34,390 nucleotides of DNA from Bacteroidota bacterium (lineage in GTDB: Bacteria; Bacteroidota; Bacteroidia; CAILMK01), in contig JABDEJ010000011.1 of NCBI GenBank assembly GCA_013287095.1, positions 1-34,390 of the forward strand, given 5' to 3'. Numbering within the stretch: the first letter of the stretch is position 1; the number at the start of each line of letters is the position of its first letter. The notes under the pieces are model-generated. The model was not told the DNA's origin, did not search any database, and was given only the letters and a program-made list of their open reading frames with translations. Made by a program: the position numbers and the translations under genes. This document shows, piece by piece, positions 22,185-31,347 of the stretch.

Positions 22185-24395
22185 GTGCCAACAATAAAGA
22201 AAACATTACCGGTTCTGAATATGTCTTGTGCTTCTTGCGCAGTCAGTGTCCAGACAATTCTATCTGCACAGCGGGGGGTGGTAAATGACGATGTAAGCTA
22301 CGCCAATAATTCTGTAAATATTGAATTCGATCCGGCTATTACCACACTTCAAAAGCTAAAGAGTGCGGTTCAGGGAATTGGGTATGATCTCATGATTGAA
22401 GATAGCGAAGATGCGAAGGCCTCATTGGAAGCTGCCCAACATGATAATTATAAGTCATTGCAAATCAAAACTATTGGCGCAGTATCTCTTTCAGTTCCTT
22501 TGGTTGTCATAAGTATGTTCCTGATTCATATACCTTATGCTGATTATATCATGTGGGTCCTGGCAACACCTGCAGTATTTATTTTTGGAAGACAGTTTTT
22601 TATTGGAGCTTATAAACAAGCCAGGCATTTTTCCGCCAATATGGACACCCTTGTGGCGCTCAGCACCGGGATCGCTTATTTATTTAGTGTTTTTAACACC
22701 TTATTCCCTAAATTCTGGACAAGCAGAGGTCTTGAAACGAGCGTTTATTTTGAAGCAGCATCAGTAGTTATTTCATTTATTTTGCTTGGCAAGCTGCTTG
22801 AAGAAAAAGCCAAAGGCAATACTTCTTCAGCCATAAAAAAACTGATGGGTTTGCAACCAAATACGGTTACAATTATACACGAAGGAGGCCATCAGATGGA
22901 AATTCCTTTGGTTCAGGTTATGGCAGGGAATATACTATTGGTAAAACCCGGCGATAAAATTCCAGTGGATGGAATTGTAAATCAAGGTAGTTCTTTCGTG
23001 GATGAAAGCACTATAACAGGAGAACCAATACCCGTTGAAAAAGCAATAAACGACAAGGTATTTGCCGGAACCATCAATCAAAAAGGAAGTTTTCAGATTC
23101 GGGCAGAAAAAGTAGGAGGGGATACCCTTCTTTCCCAGATCATTAAGATGGTTCAGGAAGCTCAGGGTAGCAAAGCTCCGGTACAAAAACTCGTGGATAA
23201 AATCGCGGGAGTATTTGTGCCAGTTGTAATGGGAATCGCGGTATTAAGCATGATTGTCTGGATGCTTTTAGGCGGCGCTAATGGACTCACCCATGGACTT
23301 TTGGCAATGGTAACTGTTTTGGTTATTGCCTGCCCTTGCGCGCTTGGGCTTGCAACTCCCACTGCCATCATGGTTGGCATTGGCAAAGGTGCTGAAAATG
23401 GAATTCTCATCAAAGATGCTGAAAGTCTTGAGTTAGCGACTAAAATAAATGCTGTGGTTTTAGACAAAACAGGGACTATTACGGAAGGTAAACCTATCGT
23501 TCGGGAAATTGTATGGACTGACAATGATCATACAAGTACGGATATTCTGAGAAACATTGAAAGACTATCAGAGCATCCATTGGCAGAAGCCATTGTTCAA
23601 TATTTACCCGATGGGAAAAATATTGAAATTCAAAATTTTGAAAGCATTACTGGTTTTGGGGCAAAAGCAACTGTAGATGGCACGGAATATTACGTCGGCA
23701 ATCTTAATCTTTTGCGTGAGAAAGGGATCATCATAGATGCAGCCATTTCTTATGGAGCGAATAAATGGCAAAGTACGGCACAGACGATAATTTACTTTTC
23801 AAATGACAAAATCTGTCTGGCTGTCATGGCCATTGGTGATAAAGTTAAGCCAAGTTCGAAGCTGGCTGTGAAGAAATTGCAAGATTCAGGTATTAAGGTT
23901 TATATGCTTACTGGTGACAATGAGAATACAGCCAAAGCCATTGCCGCAGAGGTAGGTATTATTAATTATATGTCAGGAATTTTGCCTGCTGATAAGAGCC
24001 AATTTGTCAAGGAATTGCAACAAAAAGGAAAAGTTGTCGCCATGGTTGGTGATGGTATAAATGACAGTGCTGCGCTGGCACAGGCTGATGTAAGTATTGC
24101 CATGGGAAAGGGAAGTGATATCGCAATGGATGTAGCAAAAATGACCATTATCTCTTCTGATCTGAATAAAATACCACAAGCCATAAAACTTTCTGCCAGA
24201 ACAGTTGCCACCATACGGCAAAACCTGTTTTGGGCATTTATCTATAACCTGATTGGGATACCGATTGCGGCAGGGATTTTATACCCGATTAACGGATTTT
24301 TGTTAAGTCCCATGATTGCGGGTGCTGCCATGGCATTGAGCAGTATAAGTGTGGTAAGCAATAGCTTACGCCTGAAATTGAAAACGTTAGAATAA
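22185..24395 (+). CDS. copA: Cu(+)-exporting P-type ATPase
   Basis: 736 residues, starting at a GTG (no earlier or nearby ATG fits). One N-terminal HMA domain with MSCASC (C15, C18), eight membrane helices, phosphatase TGE in TITGEPIPVEK, CPC at 383-385 in helix 6, phosphorylated D427 in DKTGT, HP locus in SEHPLAEAIV, hinge GDGINDSAAL at 622-631. The copper-specific YN in FIYNLIGIP and the MALSSISVVSNS signature of helix 8 place it in the PIB-1 group. Exports Cu(I) from the cytoplasm. A small HMA protein follows 7 nt downstream. Confidence 0.96.
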   Translation: MPTIKKTLPVLNMSCASCAVSVQTILSAQRGVVNDDVSYANNSVNIEFDPAITTLQKLKSAVQGIGYDLMIEDSEDAKASLEAAQHDNYKSLQIKTIGAVSLSVPLVVISMFLIHIPYADYIMWVLATPAVFIFGRQFFIGAYKQARHFSANMDTLVALSTGIAYLFSVFNTLFPKFWTSRGLETSVYFEAASVVISFILLGKLLEEKAKGNTSSAIKKLMGLQPNTVTIIHEGGHQMEIPLVQVMAGNILLVKPGDKIPVDGIVNQGSSFVDESTITGEPIPVEKAINDKVFAGTINQKGSFQIRAEKVGGDTLLSQIIKMVQEAQGSKAPVQKLVDKIAGVFVPVVMGIAVLSMIVWMLLGGANGLTHGLLAMVTVLVIACPCALGLATPTAIMVGIGKGAENGILIKDAESLELATKINAVVLDKTGTITEGKPIVREIVWTDNDHTSTDILRNIERLSEHPLAEAIVQYLPDGKNIEIQNFESITGFGAKATVDGTEYYVGNLNLLREKGIIIDAAISYGANKWQSTAQTIIYFSNDKICLAVMAIGDKVKPSSKLAVKKLQDSGIKVYMLTGDNENTAKAIAAEVGIINYMSGILPADKSQFVKELQQKGKVVAMVGDGINDSAALAQADVSIAMGKGSDIAMDVAKMTIISSDLNKIPQAIKLSARTVATIRQNLFWAFIYNLIGIPIAAGILYPINGFLLSPMIAGAAMALSSISVVSNSLRLKLKTLE

Positions 24396-24402
24396 CTAAA
24401 TC

Positions 24403-24618
24403 ATGAAAACATTAAAATTCAAAAGCAATATAAACTGTGATGCTTGCATCGTAAAAGTTACCGATACACTGGATAAAGTAGTTGGCAAGGAACACTGGAA
24501 AGTAGATATCACAAACCCTGAAAAAATCCTGACTATGGAAACAGAAAATGTTACAGAGAAAGAACTTAATGATGAATTAGGGAAAGTGGGCTATAAGGTT
24601 TCGTTAATCCGGAATTAG
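24403..24618 (+). CDS. Small HMA-domain protein, CopZ-like
   Basis: 71 residues, a single heavy-metal-associated domain: NINCDACIVKV with metal-binding C12 and C15, and the terminal GYKVSLI strand. Probably a cytosolic copper chaperone delivering Cu(I) to the ATPase encoded 7 nt upstream. The CDAC loop lacks the Met of the classical MxCxxC (Ile and Asn there). It ends 21 bp before the convergent decarboxylase gene. Confidence 0.9.
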   Translation: MKTLKFKSNINCDACIVKVTDTLDKVVGKEHWKVDITNPEKILTMETENVTEKELNDELGKVGYKVSLIRN

Positions 24619-24639
24619 TCGAACTCCTTAAAAATGAAA

Positions 24640-26082
24640 TTACAAGTTCTCCATTTCATTTGCTTTAATCTTTAAAACTTCCAGCAACGTATCGATCGTT
24701 TTCAGATGCGTTCTGAAAGACAAAACTGCGAGTCGCAAAGTAAAATGTCCGTCAAGAAGGGTAGAAGAGATGAATACCCTGCCATCTCTTTGAACGGCAT
24801 CTATTAATTTTTTATTGAAAGCATCTGCATCTCCTTTTTTGGGAATATAGCGATAAGTAACAACAGATAATTCGGGCTCCGGCCCGACAACAAAACCCGG
24901 TATTTTCTGAATCTCTTCATAGAAATACCTGGCCAGCAAAAGTTTTTCTTCCAAAGCTGCTCTGAATGGTTTTAGTCCATGCAATTTGAGCGGCAGCCAA
25001 AGCCGTAAACCCCGGAAATGCTTGGTAAGTTCGGGGGATAAGTCCGCAGGCGAATATTCATCTGTAGATTCAAGGGCATCCTGCATATAATTGGCCTGGT
25101 ATTGATGGGCTTTGTTGAGGGCGTGAACATCTTTAACAAGCACGACCCCAAGTCCGTAAGGAAGAAACAAACCCTTATGCGGGTCCATGACAACCGAATC
25201 AGACATTTCAATTCCTTTCATGATTTCCTTACCATATTCCGTGAGCAGAAAAAATCCACCATAGGCCGCATCTATATGATACCATAGCTCGCGCGAGCGA
25301 GCTATTTTCCCGATTTCTTCCAAAGGATCAACAGCACCCACATCTGTCGTTCCGGCTGAAGCGATAACCATAAAAGGTATTAATCCTGCTTCTTTATCAG
25401 ATTGAATAATTTTTTCCAAATCTTCCGGGATCATCCTGAATTGAGAATCCAATGGAATTTGTCTTTGAACACATTCATGTAATCCGGCAATTCTAATAGC
25501 CTTATCAATACAATGATGAGCCTGTGATGACAAATAAATAACCGTTTTCTCAATATCTTTTGCCTTAATATTGTGCGCTTCTCTCGCAGCAACAATAGCA
25601 GATAAATTTGCAATGCTACCTCCGGAAGCAAGATTTCCTGATGCTGAAGATGGATAACCTACCAGATCAGCCATCCAACGAACCAACATATTTTCCATAC
25701 GAACAGAGCCAGGTGAGGCGAAAAATATCCCGGCGTAGCGGTTGGTAATATCCGCCAGGTAATCGCCAAGGGCAGAATAATAAATGCCTCCACCAGGGAT
25801 ATATCCCAGGTGACCTCCGGATGCAGGGTTTAGTCCAGGCGTATCAACGTTTTCAAGAAGCAGTTCCAGGAGGGTTTCAATCCCTGCAGGGTCTTCATTT
25901 ATAGGAGATTCCAGGAGGCCAGAACCTTTATTTTCAGTAAAAACATATGCTTTCAATTCGTCGATTTCATCCAGAAAATCTTCACCATACTGTACTACTT
26001 TGTCCCGGACATCTGATCGTTCACCGGAATTGGGTTCAAGTGACTTTGAGATAGCCTCCAGTGCTCGTATTTTCCCTTTCAT
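24640..26082 (-). CDS. Group II PLP-dependent decarboxylase
   Basis: 480 residues, cytosolic, aromatic-amino-acid / glutamate / diaminobutyrate decarboxylase superfamily (Pyridoxal_deC). GGSIANLSAIVAARE at 154-168, PLP-stacking His in SSQAHH (H189/H190), D271 in HIDAAYGG, and Schiff-base K303 in DPHKGLFLPYG. HPASGGHLGYIPGGGI-like text at 87-100 is a substrate-side loop of the family. The substrate amino acid is not readable. Monocistronic; 96 bp of spacer separate it from the next gene. Confidence 0.93.
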   Translation of the reverse strand: MKGKIRALEAISKSLEPNSGERSDVRDKVVQYGEDFLDEIDELKAYVFTENKGSGLLESPINEDPAGIETLLELLLENVDTPGLNPASGGHLGYIPGGGIYYSALGDYLADITNRYAGIFFASPGSVRMENMLVRWMADLVGYPSSASGNLASGGSIANLSAIVAAREAHNIKAKDIEKTVIYLSSQAHHCIDKAIRIAGLHECVQRQIPLDSQFRMIPEDLEKIIQSDKEAGLIPFMVIASAGTTDVGAVDPLEEIGKIARSRELWYHIDAAYGGFFLLTEYGKEIMKGIEMSDSVVMDPHKGLFLPYGLGVVLVKDVHALNKAHQYQANYMQDALESTDEYSPADLSPELTKHFRGLRLWLPLKLHGLKPFRAALEEKLLLARYFYEEIQKIPGFVVGPEPELSVVTYRYIPKKGDADAFNKKLIDAVQRDGRVFISSTLLDGHFTLRLAVLSFRTHLKTIDTLLEVLKIKANEMENL

Positions 26083-26178
26083 GGTGAGGCAAATTTAAGA
26101 CTTGTGTGGCCAATAAAGGGAAAATTGAAAACATTCCGGGATTAAAAACTGAATGATTCAAGAGTAAAATAAATTTAC

Positions 26179-26688
26179 TCAATAATTTTCATTGTTTTTA
26201 GAATCAATATAACAGGCCTCTTTAATCAGTATCTTGTTGCCTATATATATATCATCTATCAAGCCGGCATATTTTACTACAATTTCATCGTCAGACAGTA
26301 TAGGCTTGCCATCCGCAAACAATGATTCATCATTAATAATGACTCCTCGTTGTATCCGATCAGGCCTGTAGTCCAATTCACCATTAACCAATCGCATACA
26401 TCCTGTTAAACAACTTCCGAATTCGTCAGTATTTCCGGGGCACATACATCTTTCAATTTGAGATCCCTGGAAGCCATGATCAGAAAAAAGTTTTGAATTC
26501 GGGAATATTAAAGCAAGAGGATAATATTTTTCGTTGCCTGTAACGACTATGTATTGGATATAACGGCAATTCAATTTCATGATGTTGTTGAATTCTTCCG
26601 GGTCAACAATATCATCATTAGCCAATCGGACAATTCTGTCTCCTGGAGGAAGTATGTTCACATCGAAGGTGTAGTTTATATTGTACAC
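26179..26688 (-). CDS. Free-standing ANL C-terminal subdomain with Cys cluster
   Basis: 169 residues starting at GTG; no ATG alternative. The text reads as the C-terminal lid of an AMP-forming acyl-CoA synthetase beginning at the hinge: GDRIVRLANDDIVDPEEFNN (16-35), then CRYIQYIVVTGNEKYYPLALIFPN (41-64) and, near the end, IVVKYAGLIDDIYI (136-149), each matching the long-chain acyl-CoA synthetase pattern in order. The N-terminal adenylation domain is absent, and the short segment SDDE replaces the catalytic-Lys motif TPTLKxKR. Between them is a Cys cluster C81-x-C83-x9-C93-x3-C97. Not a simple gene fragment, as spacing and coding use look maintained. Function unknown. Confidence 0.7.
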   Translation of the reverse strand: MYNINYTFDVNILPPGDRIVRLANDDIVDPEEFNNIMKLNCRYIQYIVVTGNEKYYPLALIFPNSKLFSDHGFQGSQIERCMCPGNTDEFGSCLTGCMRLVNGELDYRPDRIQRGVIINDESLFADGKPILSDDEIVVKYAGLIDDIYIGNKILIKEACYIDSKNNENY

Positions 26689-26840
26689 GATATTTAAGGT
26701 TTAATATTTAATACAAACGACTTCTAAAACATTGCAAATGAACCTCTATTAATAAAAAAAAGGAATGATGCAAATCATGAATATGAATGATTCTGGTCAT
26801 CTTGTATAGAGCGTACAAGTGCAAGGATGTATTGGATATA

Positions 26841-26878
26841 AAACAAAAATCGCTTTCGAAATTATTTCGGAAGCGATT
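26841..26878 (-). terminator. tRNA-Lys terminator
   Basis: Arms 26848-26862 and 26864-26878 (AATCGCTTTCGAAAT and its complement with one G-T pair) form a long stem, followed on the minus strand by TTTTTGTTTT. It lies 10 nt after the tRNA 3' end. Remaining spacer between 26689 and 26840 holds no ORF or clear structure. Confidence 0.85.
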
Positions 26879-26888
26879 GATGATTCTG

Positions 26889-26961
<73 letters not shown>

Positions 26962-26982
26962 ATTATTAATTTTTTCGAACCG

Positions 26983-26990
26983 CAAAGGTT
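26983..26990 (-). promoter_or_regulatory. Near-consensus -7 box of the tRNA gene
   Basis: Minus-strand AACCTTTG, seven of eight-like match to TAnnTTTG (first T is A), 21 nt upstream of the tRNA 5' end. A TTG lies about 23 nt further upstream. Confidence 0.3.
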
Positions 26991-27137
26991 AAATGAAATT
27001 AGAAATTTTTAGCCAATACCTTGAAAAAAAATAGTGAATGGAGCGATAAATATTCACAAATCCCCTCAGAATCAACTCTGGAGGTTAATGTCTCAAACAT
27101 ATCCTGTTTTGTAGTAACTTAGCCCTAAAAAGCAACT

Positions 27138-30100
27138 ATGCCTTGCAAAAAGCGCAATGCGGTTAGATACATCAGTTTACTGGTTTTTCAATTAGTTGCT
27201 CTTCCTTTTTTCTTGTCAGCCCAGCAAAAAATAACCAGCCCGGTTAAGATAAACTTGCCCAAAATTGAGGGTTTCATAGAAAATCAGGGTCAACTAACTA
27301 ACTCAGACCAGGATCCTGTAAACAAGATCAATTTCTATTGTTTACAAGGAAGTGCATCCATATATTCCACTACAACCAAACTTAGTTTTGTGTTTTCAAA
27401 AAAAGTCCTCGATTCTACGAATAAGGATATCAATGGCATACGGGCAAAGCACAATATCCTAACTGAGACTGGCCGGATGGAAATGCTTTTTATAGGAGCG
27501 AACCAACATTCTAAAGTTCTTACTGAAGAACAAAGTAAGGTTTATGTCAATTCTTATCTGACAAATGGCATGGATGGGATAACAAGAGCAAGGGTATTTA
27601 AAAAAATAACTTATCGAGACATTTACCCAAAAATTGATCTGGTATTGATTTACGAGGAAAATAGTTTGCGATACGAATTCGTGGTAAAGCCAGGAGGCAA
27701 GGTCTCAGATATCAAGATCCGGTGGACTGGCACAAGCGGGATAAAAAGCATTGAAAAAGGTGGATTTGTATACCAGAATACCTTAGGTTCAATAACCGAA
27801 GAAGTGCCGTTTTCTTATACTTCCGAAGGGAAACGGGTTGGAAGTAGTTCTGTTGTTGATGACAATGAAATCAGGTTTGAAACAGATAAATACGATACCA
27901 GTAAAACTTTAACCATAGACCCTACTTTAACCTGGGCGACTTACTATGGTGGACCCGGAGAAGAATATGCTGATAACGCATCGGCTTGTAATGTGGCTAC
28001 TGATACGGCAGGAAACGTGTGTGTTGCTTATATTACAGAGAGTGGTACCGGCATTGCTACATCGGGAGCTTACCAGACAACATTCACAGGCAATAATTCA
28101 CCTTTTGTCGTAAAATTCGATTCATCGGGTCATTTACTTTGGGCTACTTATTTTGGAGGCACACTTACCGGCTCTTCCGAAGATAATTATGGATGCAATA
28201 TAGCGGCTGACATAAGTGGAAATATATTTATTTCAGGAAGTACCATGGATACTTTGCGTATAGCAACCAATGGTGCCTGGCAAACTAAAAATGCCGGTGG
28301 ATGGGATGTCTTTCTCGCAAAATTCAATCCTGAAGGAAACCTGATATGGTCAACTTATTATGGTGGGCCATCGGGTGAATATGGTTTAGGTATGAAAATA
28401 GGTCAAAACGGGGACCCTTTCCTGGCGGGATGGACATTCAGCAGTACCGGGATAGCCACTAAAGGGGCATTTCAAACCAATAATAATGGTAACGGAGAAG
28501 CTTTTGCAGCGGATTTCTCTTCACAAGGAAAGTTGAAGTGGGCAACCTATTTTGGCGGAACCTCACAAAATGAAGGAATGTGTATTGCAGTTGATAATAA
28601 TGGAAACATAGATTTGGCAGGATTAACCAATAGTACTGGCATAGCCACAACAAGTGCATATCAGACTTCTTATGCCGGCGGCTTTGCAGATGCTTTTCTA
28701 GTCCAGTTCGATTTTAATGGTGCAAGGAATTGGGCAACCTATTTTGGAGGTCCTGGCTATGATTATGCAATTGGATTAAGTGCGGACAAGAATGGTAATG
28801 TTTTTATGACCGGCTATACTAATAGTTCAGCTGAAATAGCAAGTTCCGGAGCACACCAAACCAAATTGGGAGGTAGCGCTAATGCTTTTCTTGCAAAATT
28901 TTCAGGTTCAGGAGCACTGGATTGGTCAAGCTACTATGGCGGCAACAATCTTACAGAAGGCACGAATCTGGCAACAGACAGTTGCGGATTTGAATATATG
29001 ACCGGTTTTACGGAAAGCGATACTGGGATTGCCACATCAGGCGGTTATCAATCAACTCCTTCATCCTCTAATTCTCATGCATACCTCTCAAAGTTTAGTC
29101 CAGACGGGGAGTTGGTTTATAGCACTTATTACGAAGGTAATGGCGCTGAAACCGGATTTGGGATTGCATTGGATAATAAAAAGGATATTTACATATCAGG
29201 GCAAACAACCAGCAGTTCTGGTATTGCCACATCAAACGGATATCAAACAAATTATGGCGGTAATGGAGATGTTTTTTTGGCAAAGTTCAGGCAAATACCT
29301 CCTTTTATATCTGCGGGAATTGCTCAAACAATCCATTGTCCAGGTGACTCTGCTATATTAGGTAGCCCGGCTATAAGCAAAACGGAATATTCATGGACGA
29401 GTAAGCCCCCTGGATTTGCTTCAAATGCATCCAATCCTGTTGTTAAACCGAAATTAACAACAACTTATTATTTAAGAGCTTATCCCTATAATGATTGTCC
29501 GATATATGACTCGGTTATTGTAACTGTAATTCCATTTTTATCAATAAATCCTGTGAAGTCTAGAGGTATTTGTCCAGGAGATTCATTGAAGCTTGGCAAT
29601 TCAGGTTTCTATGGATATTCTTATTCATGGACCAGTAACCAAACAGGATTCAATTCAGTAAGCCCCGATCCATATGTTTCGCCTACAGATTCGACTTACT
29701 ACTATCTGACTGAAACCAATAATACAACCGGATGTATTTTGAAAGATACCGAGCTGGTATTTATCAACCCTATACCAAAACCATCAACCGGTAGCAATCA
29801 AACAATTTGCCAGGGACAAAATGTTCAAATCGGATATACCGGTGCAGGAGGGGATAAATACTCCTGGGCAAGTAATCCTGCAGGGTTTAAATCAGGCATT
29901 TCAAATCCAATTGTGAGCCCTTTTTATACAACAACATATACGATTTCAGAAACCAATATATCTGGCTGCATCGCATCTAATTCTGTTCGGATTGTTGTAA
30001 ATCCGATTCCGTCGGATCCGAAAATGCCGAAAACAGATTCAATTTGTGGAGGACAACCTGCTTCACTTTTTTTTAATCCCCCAAAAGGGGCCATTTATAA

Positions 30101-31253
30101 CTGGAGCAGCATACCTTCCGGATATTCTTCAACCGATAGTATAATAAGTGTTTCTCCAAAAGCAAATACAGATTATGTTCTTCATGAGGTATTTCCAGCG
30201 ACCGGGTGTGAGAGGCAGGATACAGAAAAAGTCATTGTAATACCTGTGCCGACTCCATCCATCCGGGGTGACACAGTTCTTTGCGGTGAGGGGTCACAAA
30301 TTATTACATATACAGTAGCTTACAAGCAAGGTGATATTTATATCTGGTCAGCGTATGACGGAACTATTCGCTTTGGACAGGGAACAACGCAGCCTGGGAT
30401 AACTTTGAATCGTTATGGGATAGATACGATCTCTTTAGTTGAAATATCGCAACATGGTTGTTACGGAGTTTCAACATTGAAGGTAACAGTTAATACACTA
30501 CCGCAGGCAGGACTTATATACAAAAGGGAAGCCTGCCAGTTTGAGAATATCAGTTTTAAAGATTCTAGTTCAAATACGGTTAGAGAAACCATTGATTTCG
30601 GAGATGGCAGTCCTGTAAGAATATTACCAAGTCCATTTTTTGGGCTAAGCCATACCTATCTCAAGTCTGGAAATTATATCATGACCCAGGTAGTGTACTC
30701 AGACCAGGGATGTCCGGGGGGAAATTATTACAAGATCACAATAGACTCCGTACCTGGTTTGAACTGGATTATTGAAGCAGATACAGGCAGAAGTATTATT
30801 TTCAATGAAAATGATACTGAATATGCCTCTTACGCCTGGAATTTTGGAGATGGCGATTCAACTCATTCAAAAACCGGCATTCATTCTTATCTTCGGAATG
30901 GGGATTATAATTTAAACCTCTTAGTCACTTCAGATAAAGGCTGCTCTGTCTTTTTTGATTCTACCATTCATATTAACCTTATTTATTCAAAAAATTCAGT
31001 CTGGGCTTACCCCAATCCTTTTACAGACGAAATATCACTTGAATACACATTATCCGAAAATTCTCATGTAACAATGGAGCTTAATGATGCCATTGGCAGG
31101 AAATTGGGGAATTTGTTTGATGAACATCAATCTAACGGGAAGTATAATGTCTCTTTTGGAGCAATTTTCCAGACCCTCCCTCCATCTGTGTATTTTGTTA
31201 AAGTTTTAATTAACAATCAGGTTTTTATAGAAAAGGTTGTCAAAACACAGTGA
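27138..31253 (+). CDS. T9SS-secreted SBBP-repeat / PKD surface protein
   Basis: 1371 residues. Signal peptide 1-28 (LPFFLSAQQ), then a DUF7948-like domain about 44-260 beginning KIEGFIENQGQ. Seven SBBP beta-propeller repeats about 265-717 each open with W(A/S)T/SYxGG and contain DxxGNxxxxGxT and IATxGAYQT. Four or five Ig-like repeats (Cys-x-G-D/Q...YxWxS...TTTYYL) at about 722-1115. Two PKD domains with FGDGSP (about 1150-1195) and NFGDGDS (about 1220-1275). The end, about 1288-1371, is a type A T9SS sorting domain starting YPNPF and ending FIEKVVKTQ. Probably exported across the outer membrane and anchored to the surface, for adhesion or carbohydrate binding (inference). It carries no catalytic domain I can see. 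Confidence 0.92.
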   Translation: MPCKKRNAVRYISLLVFQLVALPFFLSAQQKITSPVKINLPKIEGFIENQGQLTNSDQDPVNKINFYCLQGSASIYSTTTKLSFVFSKKVLDSTNKDINGIRAKHNILTETGRMEMLFIGANQHSKVLTEEQSKVYVNSYLTNGMDGITRARVFKKITYRDIYPKIDLVLIYEENSLRYEFVVKPGGKVSDIKIRWTGTSGIKSIEKGGFVYQNTLGSITEEVPFSYTSEGKRVGSSSVVDDNEIRFETDKYDTSKTLTIDPTLTWATYYGGPGEEYADNASACNVATDTAGNVCVAYITESGTGIATSGAYQTTFTGNNSPFVVKFDSSGHLLWATYFGGTLTGSSEDNYGCNIAADISGNIFISGSTMDTLRIATNGAWQTKNAGGWDVFLAKFNPEGNLIWSTYYGGPSGEYGLGMKIGQNGDPFLAGWTFSSTGIATKGAFQTNNNGNGEAFAADFSSQGKLKWATYFGGTSQNEGMCIAVDNNGNIDLAGLTNSTGIATTSAYQTSYAGGFADAFLVQFDFNGARNWATYFGGPGYDYAIGLSADKNGNVFMTGYTNSSAEIASSGAHQTKLGGSANAFLAKFSGSGALDWSSYYGGNNLTEGTNLATDSCGFEYMTGFTESDTGIATSGGYQSTPSSSNSHAYLSKFSPDGELVYSTYYEGNGAETGFGIALDNKKDIYISGQTTSSSGIATSNGYQTNYGGNGDVFLAKFRQIPPFISAGIAQTIHCPGDSAILGSPAISKTEYSWTSKPPGFASNASNPVVKPKLTTTYYLRAYPYNDCPIYDSVIVTVIPFLSINPVKSRGICPGDSLKLGNSGFYGYSYSWTSNQTGFNSVSPDPYVSPTDSTYYYLTETNNTTGCILKDTELVFINPIPKPSTGSNQTICQGQNVQIGYTGAGGDKYSWASNPAGFKSGISNPIVSPFYTTTYTISETNISGCIASNSVRIVVNPIPSDPKMPKTDSICGGQPASLFFNPPKGAIYNWSSIPSGYSSTDSIISVSPKANTDYVLHEVFPATGCERQDTEKVIVIPVPTPSIRGDTVLCGEGSQIITYTVAYKQGDIYIWSAYDGTIRFGQGTTQPGITLNRYGIDTISLVEISQHGCYGVSTLKVTVNTLPQAGLIYKREACQFENISFKDSSSNTVRETIDFGDGSPVRILPSPFFGLSHTYLKSGNYIMTQVVYSDQGCPGGNYYKITIDSVPGLNWIIEADTGRSIIFNENDTEYASYAWNFGDGDSTHSKTGIHSYLRNGDYNLNLLVTSDKGCSVFFDSTIHINLIYSKNSVWAYPNPFTDEISLEYTLSENSHVTMELNDAIGRKLGNLFDEHQSNGKYNVSFGAIFQTLPPSVYFVKVLINNQVFIEKVVKTQ

Positions 31254-31347
31254 CCGTTTCTTTGGATCGTGTCATTTAACAATAAGATAATATTCCCAGG
31301 AAAGAATCAGGGATAATTGGCTTCATCTTTGTTTCAATTCTGCCCTT

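Noticed and set aside
27930..29290. Regular repeats at DNA level that could suggest CRISPR or a tandem array
   Set aside because: They are in-frame, about 65 residues long and diverged, i.e. SBBP repeats of a protein.
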